A DNA stretch of 64,000 nucleotides from CBDFKJ01 sp965248805 (GCA_965248805.1 CBDFKJ010000009.1:310001-374000); one strand, 5' to 3'; positions 36,011-45,338 are shown, counted from the stretch's first letter. Numbers and translations are program-made. Notes: generated by a model not told the origin, from the letters alone.

Positions 36011-37098
36011 CGACGCTGGCGCGCCTGCTGGCCGAGCGCATCCGCGCCGGTGGCCCGGTATCGGTCGATTCCTATCTGGCACTGTCCATGGGCCACCCCG
36101 ACTATGGTTACTACGCGCGGCGCCAGCCCATCGGCGCCCGCGGCGACTTCATCACCGCGCCGGAAATCAGCCAGATGTTCGGTGAGCTTGTCGGGCTGTG
36201 GTGCGCCGATGCTTGGCACATGGCGGGCCGACCGTCACACGCCCACTTGGTCGAACTCGGGCCGGGCAAGGGCACGTTGATGGCCGATGCGCTGCGCGCC
36301 ATATCCCGCGCTGCACCTGAGTTCGGCGCTGGCGTCGACATTCATCTGGTGGAAACCAGCCCGGCTTTGCGCGGCGTCCAGCGAGCGACCCTGCGAAAAT
36401 CGACCGTATCTTGGCACTCGCATATCGAACAGGTGCCGGCCGGGCCGCTTTTCGTTATCGCCAACGAGTTCTTCGACGCGCTACCAATTCGTCAAGTCGT
36501 GCAGACGGAAGCCGGTTGGGCCGAGCGCGTGGTCACGCTGCTGCCGGGCACCGAGACATTGCGATTCGCGCACGGCCCGTTGATCACCGATCCCCAGCGT
36601 TTGCCGCCGGGTGTGCGCGCGGACGCGCCGGCCGGGACCATCGCCGAGGATTGCCCGGATGGAACAGAGATTGCCGCTCTCATCGCCTCACGGTTGGCAC
36701 GCGATGGCGGTGCGGCGTTGATCATCGACTATGGCTACTGCGAGAGCGGTCCCGGTGACACCCTGCAGGCTGTGAGCGATCACCGTTACGCTGATGCTCT
36801 GGAGGCGCCGGGGGAAAGCGACCTGACAGCGCATGTCGATTTCGCGGCGCTGATCCGAACCGCGCGCGCCGCTGGTGCCGTTGCGTGGGGTCCGCGAAAC
36901 CAGGGAGCGTTCCTCACCGCGTTGGGCATCGCGGCGCGTGCCGAGCGACTGAAGCGCGACGCGGCTGCGGAGCCGGCGCGGGCCATTGATCAAGCGCGCG
37001 AACGCCTGATAGCTCCGGCGCAGATGGGCGAATTGTTCAAAGTGGCCGCGCTTACCGCGCCAGGCGCGCCGATCCCGGCGGGATTCGGCGAGCCATGA
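36007..37098 (+). CDS. SAM-dependent methyltransferase, MidA/NDUFAF7 family
   Basis: 363 residues of the DUF185 family. N-terminal YLALSMGHPDYGYYARR and GDFITAPEISQMFGEL, AdoMet site LVELGPGKGTLMADAL, LVETSPALR, and IANEFFDALPIRQ are all characteristic. The mitochondrial homologue methylates an arginine in a complex I subunit; bacterial members are presumed protein arginine methyltransferases. Starts in the lgt stop (ATGA) and overlaps pgeF by 4 bp, so lgt-midA-pgeF is one operon. Confidence 0.88.
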   Translation: MTTLARLLAERIRAGGPVSVDSYLALSMGHPDYGYYARRQPIGARGDFITAPEISQMFGELVGLWCADAWHMAGRPSHAHLVELGPGKGTLMADALRAISRAAPEFGAGVDIHLVETSPALRGVQRATLRKSTVSWHSHIEQVPAGPLFVIANEFFDALPIRQVVQTEAGWAERVVTLLPGTETLRFAHGPLITDPQRLPPGVRADAPAGTIAEDCPDGTEIAALIASRLARDGGAALIIDYGYCESGPGDTLQAVSDHRYADALEAPGESDLTAHVDFAALIRTARAAGAVAWGPRNQGAFLTALGIAARAERLKRDAAAEPARAIDQARERLIAPAQMGELFKVAALTAPGAPIPAGFGEP

Positions 37099-37850
37099 TG
37101 CATGTTGATCTGTTGCAGCATCAGCGTCTGCGGCACGGCTTTTTCACCCGTCAGGGCGGGGTCAGCGAAGGCATCTACGCCACGCGCAACTGCGGCCTCG
37201 GTTCGGACGACAATCCGGCGCGGGTGGCGGCGAACCGCGCTCGCTCGATGGAAGACCTTGACCTGCCGGCCACTGCCCTGCACACCGTCCATCAAGTGCA
37301 TTCCGCCGACGTCGTGGTCGTCGACGGCCATTTCTCACCGCACGCACGCGCCGACGCCATGGTCACAAGCCGACCGAACATTGCCTTGGGAATTTTGACG
37401 GCGGATTGCGCGCCGGTGTTGCTCGCCGACGCCTGGAATGGCGTGGTCGGCGCGGTCCACGCGGGCTGGCGCGGTGCCCTGGCGGGCGTTATCGACCACG
37501 CCGTGGCGGGCATGGAGCAACTGGGCGCGCGTCGCGGGAGCATCGCGGCGGCGGTCGGGCCATGCATTGCGCAGGTATCGTATGAGGTCGGCCCGGAATT
37601 TCGCCGCGCCTTTATCGATGCTGATGGTACGAGCGATACTTTGTTTCGCGAGGGGGAAGGCGATCGGTGGCTGTTCGACCTGCTCGGCTTCGTCGTCGGA
37701 CGATTGCGGGCGTCGGAAGTGCAAGCGATCGCCAGTCTTGGGGAGGACACGTGTGTCGACGCAGATCGTTTCTTCAGCTATCGACGGTCTTGTCTTGAAG
37801 GCGAGCCGGACTACGGCCGCAATCTATCCACCATTGCGCTGGCCGCTTAA
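37095..37850 (+). CDS. pgeF: Peptidoglycan editing factor PgeF (YfiH/laccase-domain)
   Basis: 251-residue enzyme of the multicopper-oxidase-like YfiH family. Known members remove misincorporated L-Ser-containing muropeptide precursors, and some show purine nucleoside activity. Motifs: RHGFFTRQGGVSEGIY, TVHQVHSADVVVVD, ILTADCAPVLLAD with the Cys ligand, and GAVHAGWRGALAGVI with the His ligand. Overlaps midA upstream; the next gene appears to begin inside its 3' end. Confidence 0.9.
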   Translation: MMHVDLLQHQRLRHGFFTRQGGVSEGIYATRNCGLGSDDNPARVAANRARSMEDLDLPATALHTVHQVHSADVVVVDGHFSPHARADAMVTSRPNIALGILTADCAPVLLADAWNGVVGAVHAGWRGALAGVIDHAVAGMEQLGARRGSIAAAVGPCIAQVSYEVGPEFRRAFIDADGTSDTLFREGEGDRWLFDLLGFVVGRLRASEVQAIASLGEDTCVDADRFFSYRRSCLEGEPDYGRNLSTIALAA

Positions 37851-39099
37851 GGCGCTGTCCGCAGTGCTGGCGCTGACGGTCGCGCTGGCGGCCTGCCAGC
37901 CGGTACCGCGCCCGTTCGTCGGCTCATCCCACGCCGATGTCGATCTGCTGACGCGGCCCGACAACACCGGGATCGTGGTGGCGGCGATCGTGGACGCCCC
38001 GCCGGCGGCCGCCGCCGGACTGGCGGAGGCGGTTGCGGAGTACCTGCGTGAAGCCGGCATTCCGGCCACGTCTGGCTCGGGCAACAACAGCAGCACCGTG
38101 CTGCGCGGGCGCGTTATCGACCCGGGAGCCGAGGCGCGCATCGAATGGACTCTGGCCGCGCCCGGCGAGAGCGAGCCGGTGATGTTCAGTCAGTCGATCG
38201 AAGGTACGCCGATCCGACCCTGGGCCTTGGGCGATCCCGACCTGATGATGCAGCTTGCGTCTGCCGCCGCGCCGCAAGTTGTGGCGATGATTCAGGGCGA
38301 GCCGATCATTGAACCGGTGTCCGCGACTCGGGTGGCGGTGCGTCCGGTGACGGGCGCGCCCGGCGATGGAAACGCGTCACTGACGTCGGCCATGCGCAGC
38401 GCCCTGATCGATGCCGGCGTCGAGCTCGCGACCGAGGACACCGCCGGCCTGGCTGTCGCCGGAACGGTCGAAACGACGCCGCCCGCAGGGGGCGAGCAGA
38501 ACATCCGCATCTCGTGGCTGGTGACCGCCGGCGGCGGCGAAAGCGTCGGTCGGATTACCCAGGAGAGCCCGGTGGCGGCCAACAGCCTCGACCAGTACTG
38601 GGGCGACGTCGCGGTGTTCGTTGCCCAGGGCGCAGCCGTCGGCATCGTGGAGATTCTGGATACGATTGACCTGTCCGTACTGGCGGAGACGGTGCCCGCG
38701 GCCGGGTCCGCCGATGCCGAACCTGTGGCTGCGCCGGTGCCGCCCGTTGCAGCCGCGTCGGCGGCGGCGCAACCAGCGTTGCCGGAAAATGAGGCGCGCA
38801 TTGCCGCAGCCGCGCCGGACGCCGCCCCCCCACCGCCACGGATCAGCACCGTCGGCGGCTGGCATGTGCAACTGGCGTCATTTCGTGAGCGGCAGCAGGC
38901 GGAGCGAGCGCTCGAAATAATCGCCCGGCAACACACCGGCTTGTTGGGTGGCTATGCTTTGGACATCGAAGAGGCGGAGCTTGCAACGGGTAGGGTCTAT
39001 CGCGTGCGCACCTCGTCGATCACCAACCAGAGTGCTGCCACCGGCCTGTGCCGGGAACTTCAGGCCGCCGGCCAGGACTGCTTCGTGATCCGCTCCTGA
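37795..39099 (+). CDS. Lipoprotein with C-terminal SPOR domain
   Basis: About 434 residues. From TTG 37795 a signal sequence (WPLKALSAVLALTVALAAC) ends in a lipobox with Cys34. A middle region of about 270 residues with repeated beta-like segments (RVAVRPVTGAPGDGNASL) is not recognised. A Pro/Ala linker (AAPVPPVAAASAAAQPAL) leads to a SPOR domain (GWHVQLASFRERQQAERALE...YRVRTSSI), which binds denuded glycan at the septum. The start is uncertain and lacks a clear ribosome-binding site; it overlaps pgeF by 56 bp. Lgt, which would lipidate it, is encoded just upstream. Confidence 0.72.
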   Translation: MKASRTTAAIYPPLRWPLKALSAVLALTVALAACQPVPRPFVGSSHADVDLLTRPDNTGIVVAAIVDAPPAAAAGLAEAVAEYLREAGIPATSGSGNNSSTVLRGRVIDPGAEARIEWTLAAPGESEPVMFSQSIEGTPIRPWALGDPDLMMQLASAAAPQVVAMIQGEPIIEPVSATRVAVRPVTGAPGDGNASLTSAMRSALIDAGVELATEDTAGLAVAGTVETTPPAGGEQNIRISWLVTAGGGESVGRITQESPVAANSLDQYWGDVAVFVAQGAAVGIVEILDTIDLSVLAETVPAAGSADAEPVAAPVPPVAAASAAAQPALPENEARIAAAAPDAAPPPPRISTVGGWHVQLASFRERQQAERALEIIARQHTGLLGGYALDIEEAELATGRVYRVRTSSITNQSAATGLCRELQAAGQDCFVIRS

Positions 39100-39245
39100 T
39101 CCTCACAACGCCGCATCGCCGCGACTTGGGCCCGTGCCGGCGCGCAGTTGTCGCTGGAGCGCCGGCTTGGTATGAGATGAGTGGAGTTGGGCACGACGCC
39201 AGAAGCAGCAACAATAGCGCTGGCGCAATGAGCGGGACCGATCGC

Positions 39246-40178
39246 ATGAAAGTGCTGGCGTGTAACAGCAATCGGCGGCTGGCCGAAGCGATCGCCAATC
39301 GCCTGGAGCTGTCTCTTACCAACGCCACCATCCGCCGCTTCTCGGACATGGAGGTGTTCGTCGAGGTACTGGAGAACGTGCGCGGCGAGGACGTCTTCGT
39401 CATTCAGTCCACGTCGTTTCCCGCCAACGATAATCTGATGGAATTGCTGGTCAGCCTGGATGCGCTGAAGCGCGGGTCGGCGCGGCGCATCACGGCGGTC
39501 ATCCCCTACTACGGCTACGGGCGTCAGGATCGCAAGACCGGGCCGCGCACGCCGATCTCCGCCAAGCTCATCGCCGATTTGATCACCACGGCCGGGGCCA
39601 GCCGGGTGCTGACCCTCGATCTGCATGCAGCCCAGATCCAGGGCTTTTTCGATATCCCGCTCGACAATCTGTTTGCCGCACCGGTGTTCACCAAAGACAT
39701 CGAAGAGCGCTTCGACGGCGGCCAGCTGATGGTCGTGTCGCCGGATGTCGGCGGCGTCCTGCGGGCGCGGGCGATCGCCAGCCGACTCGGTGCGGATCTG
39801 GCCATTGTCGACAAGCGCCGCGAACGTGACGGCGTGTCCGAAGTCATGAATATCATCGGCGACATCAAGGATCGGGACTGCGTGATTATCGACGATATCG
39901 TCGATTCCGCCGGGACGCTGTGCAACGCGGCGGTGGCGTTACGCGAACAGGGCGCGCGCTCGGTTTACGGCTACGTCACCCACGGCGTGCTCTCCGGCCC
40001 GGCGATCGAGCGTGTCGTCGCCTCGCCGCTGGAGAGCCTGGTGCTGACCGATTCGATCAAGGCGACAGCGTCGGTGCGGGCCGCCGCCAATATCCGCCAG
40101 ATCTCCATCGCGCCGCTGCTGGGCGACGCAATCCGGCGGATCAGCGAGGAGTCGTCGGTCTCCAGCCTATTCGACTAG
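39246..40178 (+). CDS. prs: Ribose-phosphate pyrophosphokinase
   Basis: 310-residue enzyme making PRPP from ribose-5-phosphate and ATP. The flexible-loop and catalytic region RRITAVIPYYGYGRQDRKTG, LDLHAAQIQGFFDIPLDN, and the PRPP loop CVIIDDIVDSAGTLCNAA are complete. ATG 39246 (MKVLACNSNRRLAEAI) matches the usual N terminus; ATG 39228 would add six residues. Confidence 0.96.
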   Translation: MKVLACNSNRRLAEAIANRLELSLTNATIRRFSDMEVFVEVLENVRGEDVFVIQSTSFPANDNLMELLVSLDALKRGSARRITAVIPYYGYGRQDRKTGPRTPISAKLIADLITTAGASRVLTLDLHAAQIQGFFDIPLDNLFAAPVFTKDIEERFDGGQLMVVSPDVGGVLRARAIASRLGADLAIVDKRRERDGVSEVMNIIGDIKDRDCVIIDDIVDSAGTLCNAAVALREQGARSVYGYVTHGVLSGPAIERVVASPLESLVLTDSIKATASVRAAANIRQISIAPLLGDAIRRISEESSVSSLFD

Positions 40179-40215
40179 GCGTTCCGCCAAGCCAGATGGT
40201 TGTGAGAGGCCGAAA

Positions 40216-40771
40216 ATGTCGCACCGCCGCGTCGTTCTGTACATCGCCCAAGGCCTGGACGGAATGATCGCCGGCCCCGATGGCGGCGTCGGCTGGCTGT
40301 CCGCCTATCAGGCAGAGGACTACGGCTACGCCGGTTCATCGCCTCGGTCGATACCTTGATCATGGGGCGCAAGACCTATGATCAGATGCTGGGCTTCGGC
40401 GACTGGCCGCACGGCGATAAGCGCGTCATCGTGCTGACCTCCTCGCCCCTCGGGGCGGGCGCGCCGCCAGGGGTGGAAGTCTGGCCCGGCGACATGGACC
40501 GGCTGACTGGTGGTTTGGCCGGTGCCGGCGGCAAGGACGTATGGCTGGTCGGCGGCGCGCAAGTGAGTTCCTCGATCACGGACTCATCGACCGTATCGAG
40601 ATTTGCCTCATTCCGGTTGTGCTCGGCGCCGGTGTGCGGTTGTTTGCCGGCGGCAATCGAGGCATAACTCTCCGCCTCATGAATGCGACGCCCTATACGA
40701 GCGGCGCGGTGATGCTGGCATATGACGTGGTGGCTCGCGCGGCGACAATACCGGGCGGGCTCAAGGAGTAG
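40216..40771 (+). pseudogene. RibD/DHFR-type reductase, two frameshifts
   Basis: Reads as a RibD C-terminal/DHFR-like reductase in three pieces. ATG 40216 gives RVVLYIAQGLDGMIAGPDGG; at about 40328-40332 the sense moves to another frame (RFIASVDTLIMGRKTYDQ through DVWLVGGAQV); at about 40555-40570 it shifts again (ASEFLDHGLIDRIEICLIPV to the TAG at 40769-40771). The fold order is preserved, so the gene was intact recently or the indels are errors. The last codon is 4 bp before rplY. Confidence 0.82.
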
Positions 40772-40775
40772 GGGT

Positions 40776-41456
40776 ATGGCTGAAGTCACGGTTCTGGCGG
40801 CGCAGAAGCGCACGCACATGGGAACGGGCGGCGCCCGCGCGCTGCGGCGCGATGGCCGTGTGCCCGGCACCATCTACGGCGCCAAGGCCGATCCCATGTC
40901 GATATCGGTGGATGCGCGGACGCTGGGTATCGCATTGGGCAAGCCCGGCTTTTTCGCCACGCTCTTCGACCTCGATGTCGAAGGTGGAACCGAACGCGTG
41001 TTGTGCCGCGATTTGCAACTGGACCCGATCAGGGACTTTCCGATCCACATCGACTTCCTGCGCGTCAGTGCGGCCAGCCGCATCGACGTGGCCGTACCGG
41101 TTCATTTTGTGAACGAGGAAGCCAGCCCCGGGCTCAAGAAGGGCGGCGTGCTGAATATCGTCCGTCACGAGGTCGAGTTGTCGTGCCGGGCGGATTCGAT
41201 CCCGCAGGAAATCGTCATCGATCTGACCGGTCGTGAGGTTGGCGACTCCATTCACATCTCCGACGTCAGCCTGCCCGATGGCGTGCAGCCGACGATCAGT
41301 GATCGAGATTTCACGATTGCGACCGTCGCCGCACCCACGGTCGTGGTCGAGCCTGAGGAAGAGGCCGCCGCCGAGGCGGAGGCTGAAGCCGCCGCCGAGT
41401 CCGAAGCTGCGGAGGCCGAGGGCAAGGAAGGTGAGGGCAAAGGCGGCGGCAGCTAA
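40776..41456 (+). CDS. rplY: 50S ribosomal protein L25/general stress protein Ctc
   Basis: 226 residues, long (TL5/CTC-type) L25 that binds 5S rRNA. ATG 40776 has AAGGAG upstream. The N-terminal L25 domain (GARALRRDGRVPGTIYGAKA) is followed by the C-terminal TL5 beta domain (IPQEIVIDLTGREVGDSIHI). It ends with an acidic Glu/Ala tail (EEEAAAEAEAEAAAESEA) and GKGGGS, as in many alphaproteobacteria. pth follows 33 bp later. Confidence 0.95.
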   Translation: MAEVTVLAAQKRTHMGTGGARALRRDGRVPGTIYGAKADPMSISVDARTLGIALGKPGFFATLFDLDVEGGTERVLCRDLQLDPIRDFPIHIDFLRVSAASRIDVAVPVHFVNEEASPGLKKGGVLNIVRHEVELSCRADSIPQEIVIDLTGREVGDSIHISDVSLPDGVQPTISDRDFTIATVAAPTVVVEPEEEAAAEAEAEAAAESEAAEAEGKEGEGKGGGS

Positions 41457-41489
41457 CCGGCCGGCCGCAGGCGATGGAGACGAACGACC

Positions 41490-42206
41490 ATGTTGCTGGT
41501 GGTGGGGCTCGGCAACCCCGGGGCGCGATACGCGTTTCATCGCCACAATATCGGCTTCATGGCGATCGACCGGGTAGCGGCGCGTTATGGCCTACCCCCA
41601 TTCCGCTCGCGCTTTCAAGGCCTGGCTACTGACGGCCGTATCGACGGCGACAGGGTCGTGTTGCTCAAGCCCACGACGTACATGAACAATGCCGGACACT
41701 CGGTCGGAGCGGCCATGCGTTTTTACAAGCTCGATCCCGGCGACGTGGTGGTGCTGCACGACGAGCTGGATCTGCGGCCCGGCAAGGTGCGGGTCAAACG
41801 TGGCGGCGGCCACGCCGGACACAACGGCCTGCGCAGTGTCGACGCGCACATCGGCCCCGACTACCGCCGCGTGCGCATGGGTGTCGGTCATCCCGGTGAC
41901 AAGCATCGTGTGCAGCGGCATCTGTTGTCAGACTTCGCCAAGTCGGCCCGCGATTGGCTGGAAGAACTGCTCGACGCGGTGACCGAGGCGTTCCCGTTGC
42001 TGGTCGCCGGGCGCGACGATGCCTTCATGAGCAAAGTGGCGGCGCCGGCGCCGCCACCGGACCGACCGGCCAAGACAGCCAAGGACAAATCGCCGCCGCC
42101 GGCCGTGAAGAGCAGTGACGCCGCACCGCCGCCCGGCGAAGGACCGCTGAGCACGGCGTGGGCGCGCGCGCTGTCGCGACTGCGCGGGCGCGCGCCCAAC
42201 TCCTGA
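41490..42206 (+). CDS. pth: Peptidyl-tRNA hydrolase
   Basis: 238 residues against a usual ~190-200. It recycles peptidyl-tRNA released from stalled ribosomes. LLVVGLGNPGARYAFHRHNI carries the catalytic His, LLKPTTYMNNAGHSVG the catalytic-site Asn, and VVLHDELDLRPGKVRVK and GGHAGHNGLRSV the tRNA contacts. The extra ~45 C-terminal residues are a Pro/Ala/Lys-rich disordered tail (PPPDRPAKTAKDKSPPPA) of unknown role. The stop is 1 bp before ychF. Confidence 0.95.
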   Translation: MLLVVGLGNPGARYAFHRHNIGFMAIDRVAARYGLPPFRSRFQGLATDGRIDGDRVVLLKPTTYMNNAGHSVGAAMRFYKLDPGDVVVLHDELDLRPGKVRVKRGGGHAGHNGLRSVDAHIGPDYRRVRMGVGHPGDKHRVQRHLLSDFAKSARDWLEELLDAVTEAFPLLVAGRDDAFMSKVAAPAPPPDRPAKTAKDKSPPPAVKSSDAAPPPGEGPLSTAWARALSRLRGRAPNS

Positions 42207-42207
42207 G

Positions 42208-43308
42208 ATGGGGTTTTCCTGTGGCTTGGTCGGACTGCCCAATGTCGGCAAGTCGACGCTGTTTAATGCGTTGACCGCGACCGCTCAGGCGGAAGCGGCG
42301 AACTTTCCCTTCACCACGATCGAGCCTAACGTCGGCCGCGTCGGCGTGCCGGACGAGCGATTGGCGACGATCGCGCGTTTGGCCAAATCGAAGCGCGTGG
42401 TCCCGACGTACTTGGAATTCGTCGACATCGCCGGGTTGGTGCGCGGCGCCAGCAGGGGCGAGGGGCTCGGCAACAAGTTCCTCGGCCACATCCGTGAGGT
42501 CGACGCCATCTGCCACGTACTGCGGTGCTTCGAATCCGGCGACGTCACCCATGTCGAGGGCGCGATCGATCCCGTGCGTGATGCCGAGACCGTGGCGACC
42601 GAATTGATCATCTCCGATCTCGACAGCCTGGAGAAGCGTCACGAAGGCGCGGTGAAGCGGGCGCGCGGCGGCGATAAGGAGGCCGCGGTAACGCTCGCCG
42701 TCATCGACCCAGTGGTGCGGGCGCTGGGCGCGGGCACTCCCGCAGGCCGTGTCGACGTTCCGCGAGAGCACGTATCGCTCTTCCAGCAGCTCAACCTGCT
42801 GTCGGCCAAGCCGGTCGTCTATGTCTGCAACGTCGACGAAGAGTACGCGGTCAGCGGCAACAGCTATTCCGAAAGTGTCGCCCGGTCGGCGGCGGCCACA
42901 GGCGGCGCGTGCGTCGTCATCTCGGCCAAGATCGAGGCGGAGATCGCGCATATCGACGATGCGCTGGAAAGGTCGGTGTTCTTGGAAAGCCTGGGCCTCA
43001 GCGAACCGGGGCTCAACCGCGTCATCCGCGCCGGTTATGGATTGCTCGATCTGATCACGTTCTTCACCGCCGGGCCAAAGGAGGCCCATGCCTGGACCGT
43101 GCAGCGCGGCGCTCGCGCGCCGCAAGCGGCGGGCCGCGTTCACAGCGACATGGAGCGCGGCTTTATTCGTGCCGAGACCATTTCCTATGACGAGTTCGTT
43201 GCCTTTGGGGGCGAGCAGGGTGCGCGCGCGGCGGGAAAGATGCGGTTGGAGGGCAAGGACTATGTCATCCGGGGCAGCGACGTGCTGTTGTTTCGCTTCA
43301 ACGTTTGA
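42208..43308 (+). CDS. ychF: Redox-regulated ATPase YchF (Obg-family)
   Basis: 366 residues. P-loop GLVGLPNVGKSTLFNALT, switch region with NFPFTTIEPNVGRV, DIAGLVRGASRGEGLGN, and the TGS domain with GRVHSDMERGFIRAETISYD. YchF binds ATP in preference to GTP because its G4 motif is altered (here VCNVDE). It associates with ribosomes and represses oxidative-stress responses in E. coli. The pth-ychF order is widely conserved. Confidence 0.96.
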   Translation: MGFSCGLVGLPNVGKSTLFNALTATAQAEAANFPFTTIEPNVGRVGVPDERLATIARLAKSKRVVPTYLEFVDIAGLVRGASRGEGLGNKFLGHIREVDAICHVLRCFESGDVTHVEGAIDPVRDAETVATELIISDLDSLEKRHEGAVKRARGGDKEAAVTLAVIDPVVRALGAGTPAGRVDVPREHVSLFQQLNLLSAKPVVYVCNVDEEYAVSGNSYSESVARSAAATGGACVVISAKIEAEIAHIDDALERSVFLESLGLSEPGLNRVIRAGYGLLDLITFFTAGPKEAHAWTVQRGARAPQAAGRVHSDMERGFIRAETISYDEFVAFGGEQGARAAGKMRLEGKDYVIRGSDVLLFRFNV

Positions 43309-43344
43309 ATGACTATGCACTGTCACTTGAGGGGACACACCGGC

Positions 43345-44016
43345 ATGGGCACGGCCATCGAACTGCGCGCCGCAGACGGGCATTCATTCAACGCCTATCG
43401 GGCAGCGCCCGATGACGCCCCCAAGGCGGGCGTGGTGATCGTGCAGGAGATCTTCGGTGTCAATAAGCACATTCGCAGCGTCGCCGACGACTACGCCAAT
43501 GCAGGTTACCTGGCGATCGCGCCGGCCTTGTTCGACCGCGCCGAGCGTGGCGTCGAACTTGGCTACGACGCCGATAGCGTGACGCGCGGACGGGCGCTGC
43601 GCGGCGAGATCGGCCTGGACGTGGTCGAGGCGGACGTGGCGGCCGCAATCGGTGCCGCGGCCGAGGCCGGAAAGGTCGGCGTGGTCGGTTATTGCTGGGG
43701 CGGCACCATCGCCTGGGTGGCCGCGTGCCGCCTGGCCGGCGTCGCGGCCGCGGTCGGCTACTACGGTGCCGGCGTTTACGAACTGCGCGGCGAACGACCG
43801 CGCTGTCCGACCATGCTTCACTTCGGCGCCGATGACGCCAGCATTCCGCTCGATGAGGTGGAAGCCGTGCGCCGTGCACATTCCGGTGTGCCGGTGTTCG
43901 TTTATGAGGGCGCCGGACACGGCTTCAACTGCGACCTACGCAGTTCCTACAATGCGGATGCGGCATCGCTGGCGCGCCAGCGCACGCTAGCGTTGCTTAG
44001 CGACAGCCTGGCCTAG
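43345..44016 (+). CDS. Dienelactone hydrolase family protein
   Basis: 223-residue alpha/beta hydrolase. The nucleophile is the Cys in VGVVGYCWGG, with Asp in FGADDASIP and His in GAGHGFN completing a Cys-Asp-His triad like true dienelactone hydrolase. Dienelactone hydrolases open chlorinated dienelactones, but most genomic members have unknown substrates and no aromatic-degradation genes are nearby. ATG 43345 is preferred to ATG 43309, as it gives the family's normal N terminus. Confidence 0.85.
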   Translation: MGTAIELRAADGHSFNAYRAAPDDAPKAGVVIVQEIFGVNKHIRSVADDYANAGYLAIAPALFDRAERGVELGYDADSVTRGRALRGEIGLDVVEADVAAAIGAAAEAGKVGVVGYCWGGTIAWVAACRLAGVAAAVGYYGAGVYELRGERPRCPTMLHFGADDASIPLDEVEAVRRAHSGVPVFVYEGAGHGFNCDLRSSYNADAASLARQRTLALLSDSLA

Positions 44017-44043
44017 ACCATCATCGAAGTTGGGAGCGGAACC

Positions 44044-44418
44044 ATGTCGGATGCGATCCTCGGGCTCAGGACCACGATCTACAAAGTCGATGACATCGGT
44101 GCGGCCAAACAGTGGTACGCCAAGGCGTTTCAAATTGAGCCGTATTTCGACGAGCCGTTCTATATCGGTTTCAACGTCGCAGGATATGAACTCGGCCTCT
44201 TCAAGGATGACACGCCAGCGGACCAGAAGTCATCGAATGTGGAGAGCTACTGGGGTGTTGAAGATATCGATCGCACATTCAAACGTTTCATTGAATTGGG
44301 TGCCTCTGAGCATACAAAGCCGGCCAACGTCGGCGGCGAAATCGTGGTCGCCACGGTGAAAGATCCTTGGGGCAATGTGATCGGGTTGATCTACAATCCC
44401 GAGTTCAAGCTGAAGTAA
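44044..44418 (+). CDS. VOC-family (glyoxalase/bleomycin-resistance fold) protein
   Basis: 124 residues, single VOC domain: LRTTIYKVDDIGAAKQWYAK, then ELGLFKD in the centre and KDPWGNVIGLIYNPEF at the end. Metal-ligand positions are not clearly conserved, so enzymatic activity cannot be claimed. The gene looks less GC-rich than its neighbours. It lies 27 bp after the dienelactone hydrolase gene with GGGAGCGG before its ATG. Confidence 0.82.
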   Translation: MSDAILGLRTTIYKVDDIGAAKQWYAKAFQIEPYFDEPFYIGFNVAGYELGLFKDDTPADQKSSNVESYWGVEDIDRTFKRFIELGASEHTKPANVGGEIVVATVKDPWGNVIGLIYNPEFKLK

Positions 44419-44474
44419 GTCGTGGCGTGGCCGGCGGTCCGCCGGTTCCGGCCCGGTGGGCGGGATATATCTTC

Positions 44475-45338
44475 CTAGTCGCCGGCGCGCGCGAATACCA
44501 GCAGCACACCGCAGGCTTCCGCGGGAGGCACGACCACCGTTCCGTCCGGCTCTTGCTCGTAGACAACGTTCTGACCCGACAAATAGAGTGCCGTCGCGTT
44601 GGGATCGCGCACCTTGAGTGTCAGTGCCATCGTGCGCGGCAGCGTCGGCGCGTCGCTGTAACCGATGTCGTGCCGGCGCGCGCGCAGTTCGGACGGCGTG
44701 CAGACGCTGACCCGTCCGTGATCGAGAGTGATCGTGAGGGCGCCCTTGGCGACCTCGACCGCATCTTCGCCGAAGACGCGGCGATAGGAGTCGGCCAAGG
44801 CCGCTGCATCGTCGGCCAGCACGGTGGTATCGGCGATGCCGTGCGCGCCGTTGGCGTGGGACAACCATTCCGCCCGGCGCAGCAGCGACAGTGTCAGATG
44901 CTGACCGATAACGGTGTGCAAGCCCGGCGTGTCCGTTGCGGGAACATGCAGGTTCTTGAACTCAAGCGTGACCTCTTCGTCGGGCATCTCGACGATTCTC
45001 TGCACGGATCGCGGCTCGACGGCAATCCCCGACGCTTGCAGATTCGCCCGGCAGGCGTCGGCGTCGGCGGTTCCGAACACGATGCCGGCCAAGCCCTCGC
45101 CGTTGCGGAGAAATGCATCGAGGCCATCGGTGAACTGGCGGTCATCGATGATGCCGCGCAACTCGACATAGTCGTCGTCGAACATGATGCAAGAGTTGGC
45201 GGTACCACGGCCCACATGGCGCCCGGCGGGCGACAACGTGAAACCGAGGCGCGTGAACCGCTCGCGCGCCTGCTGCAGATCCCGCACACCGACGATGGCA
45301 TGATCAATGCCGCTTATGGTGCCGCTCGACGCGCTCAT
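44475..45338 (-). CDS. VOC-family protein, glyoxalase-like domain
   Basis: 287 residues of two VOC halves: GIDHAIVGVRDLQQARERFT with NSCIMFDDDYVELRG in the first, and GIADTTVLADDAAALADSYRRVFGED with GALTITLDHGRVSVCTP in the second. The pattern fits the glyoxalase-like family whose substrates are mostly unknown. It starts 31 bp before the mtnP stop region on the same strand, so co-transcription with mtnP is possible. Confidence 0.8.
   Translation of the reverse strand: MSASSGTISGIDHAIVGVRDLQQARERFTRLGFTLSPAGRHVGRGTANSCIMFDDDYVELRGIIDDRQFTDGLDAFLRNGEGLAGIVFGTADADACRANLQASGIAVEPRSVQRIVEMPDEEVTLEFKNLHVPATDTPGLHTVIGQHLTLSLLRRAEWLSHANGAHGIADTTVLADDAAALADSYRRVFGEDAVEVAKGALTITLDHGRVSVCTPSELRARRHDIGYSDAPTLPRTMALTLKVRDPNATALYLSGQNVVYEQEPDGTVVVPPAEACGVLLVFARAGD

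Noticed and set aside
42025..43383. 452-codon minus-strand frame opposite ychF and pth
   Set aside because: Exact shadow of two strongly conserved genes with no family motifs.
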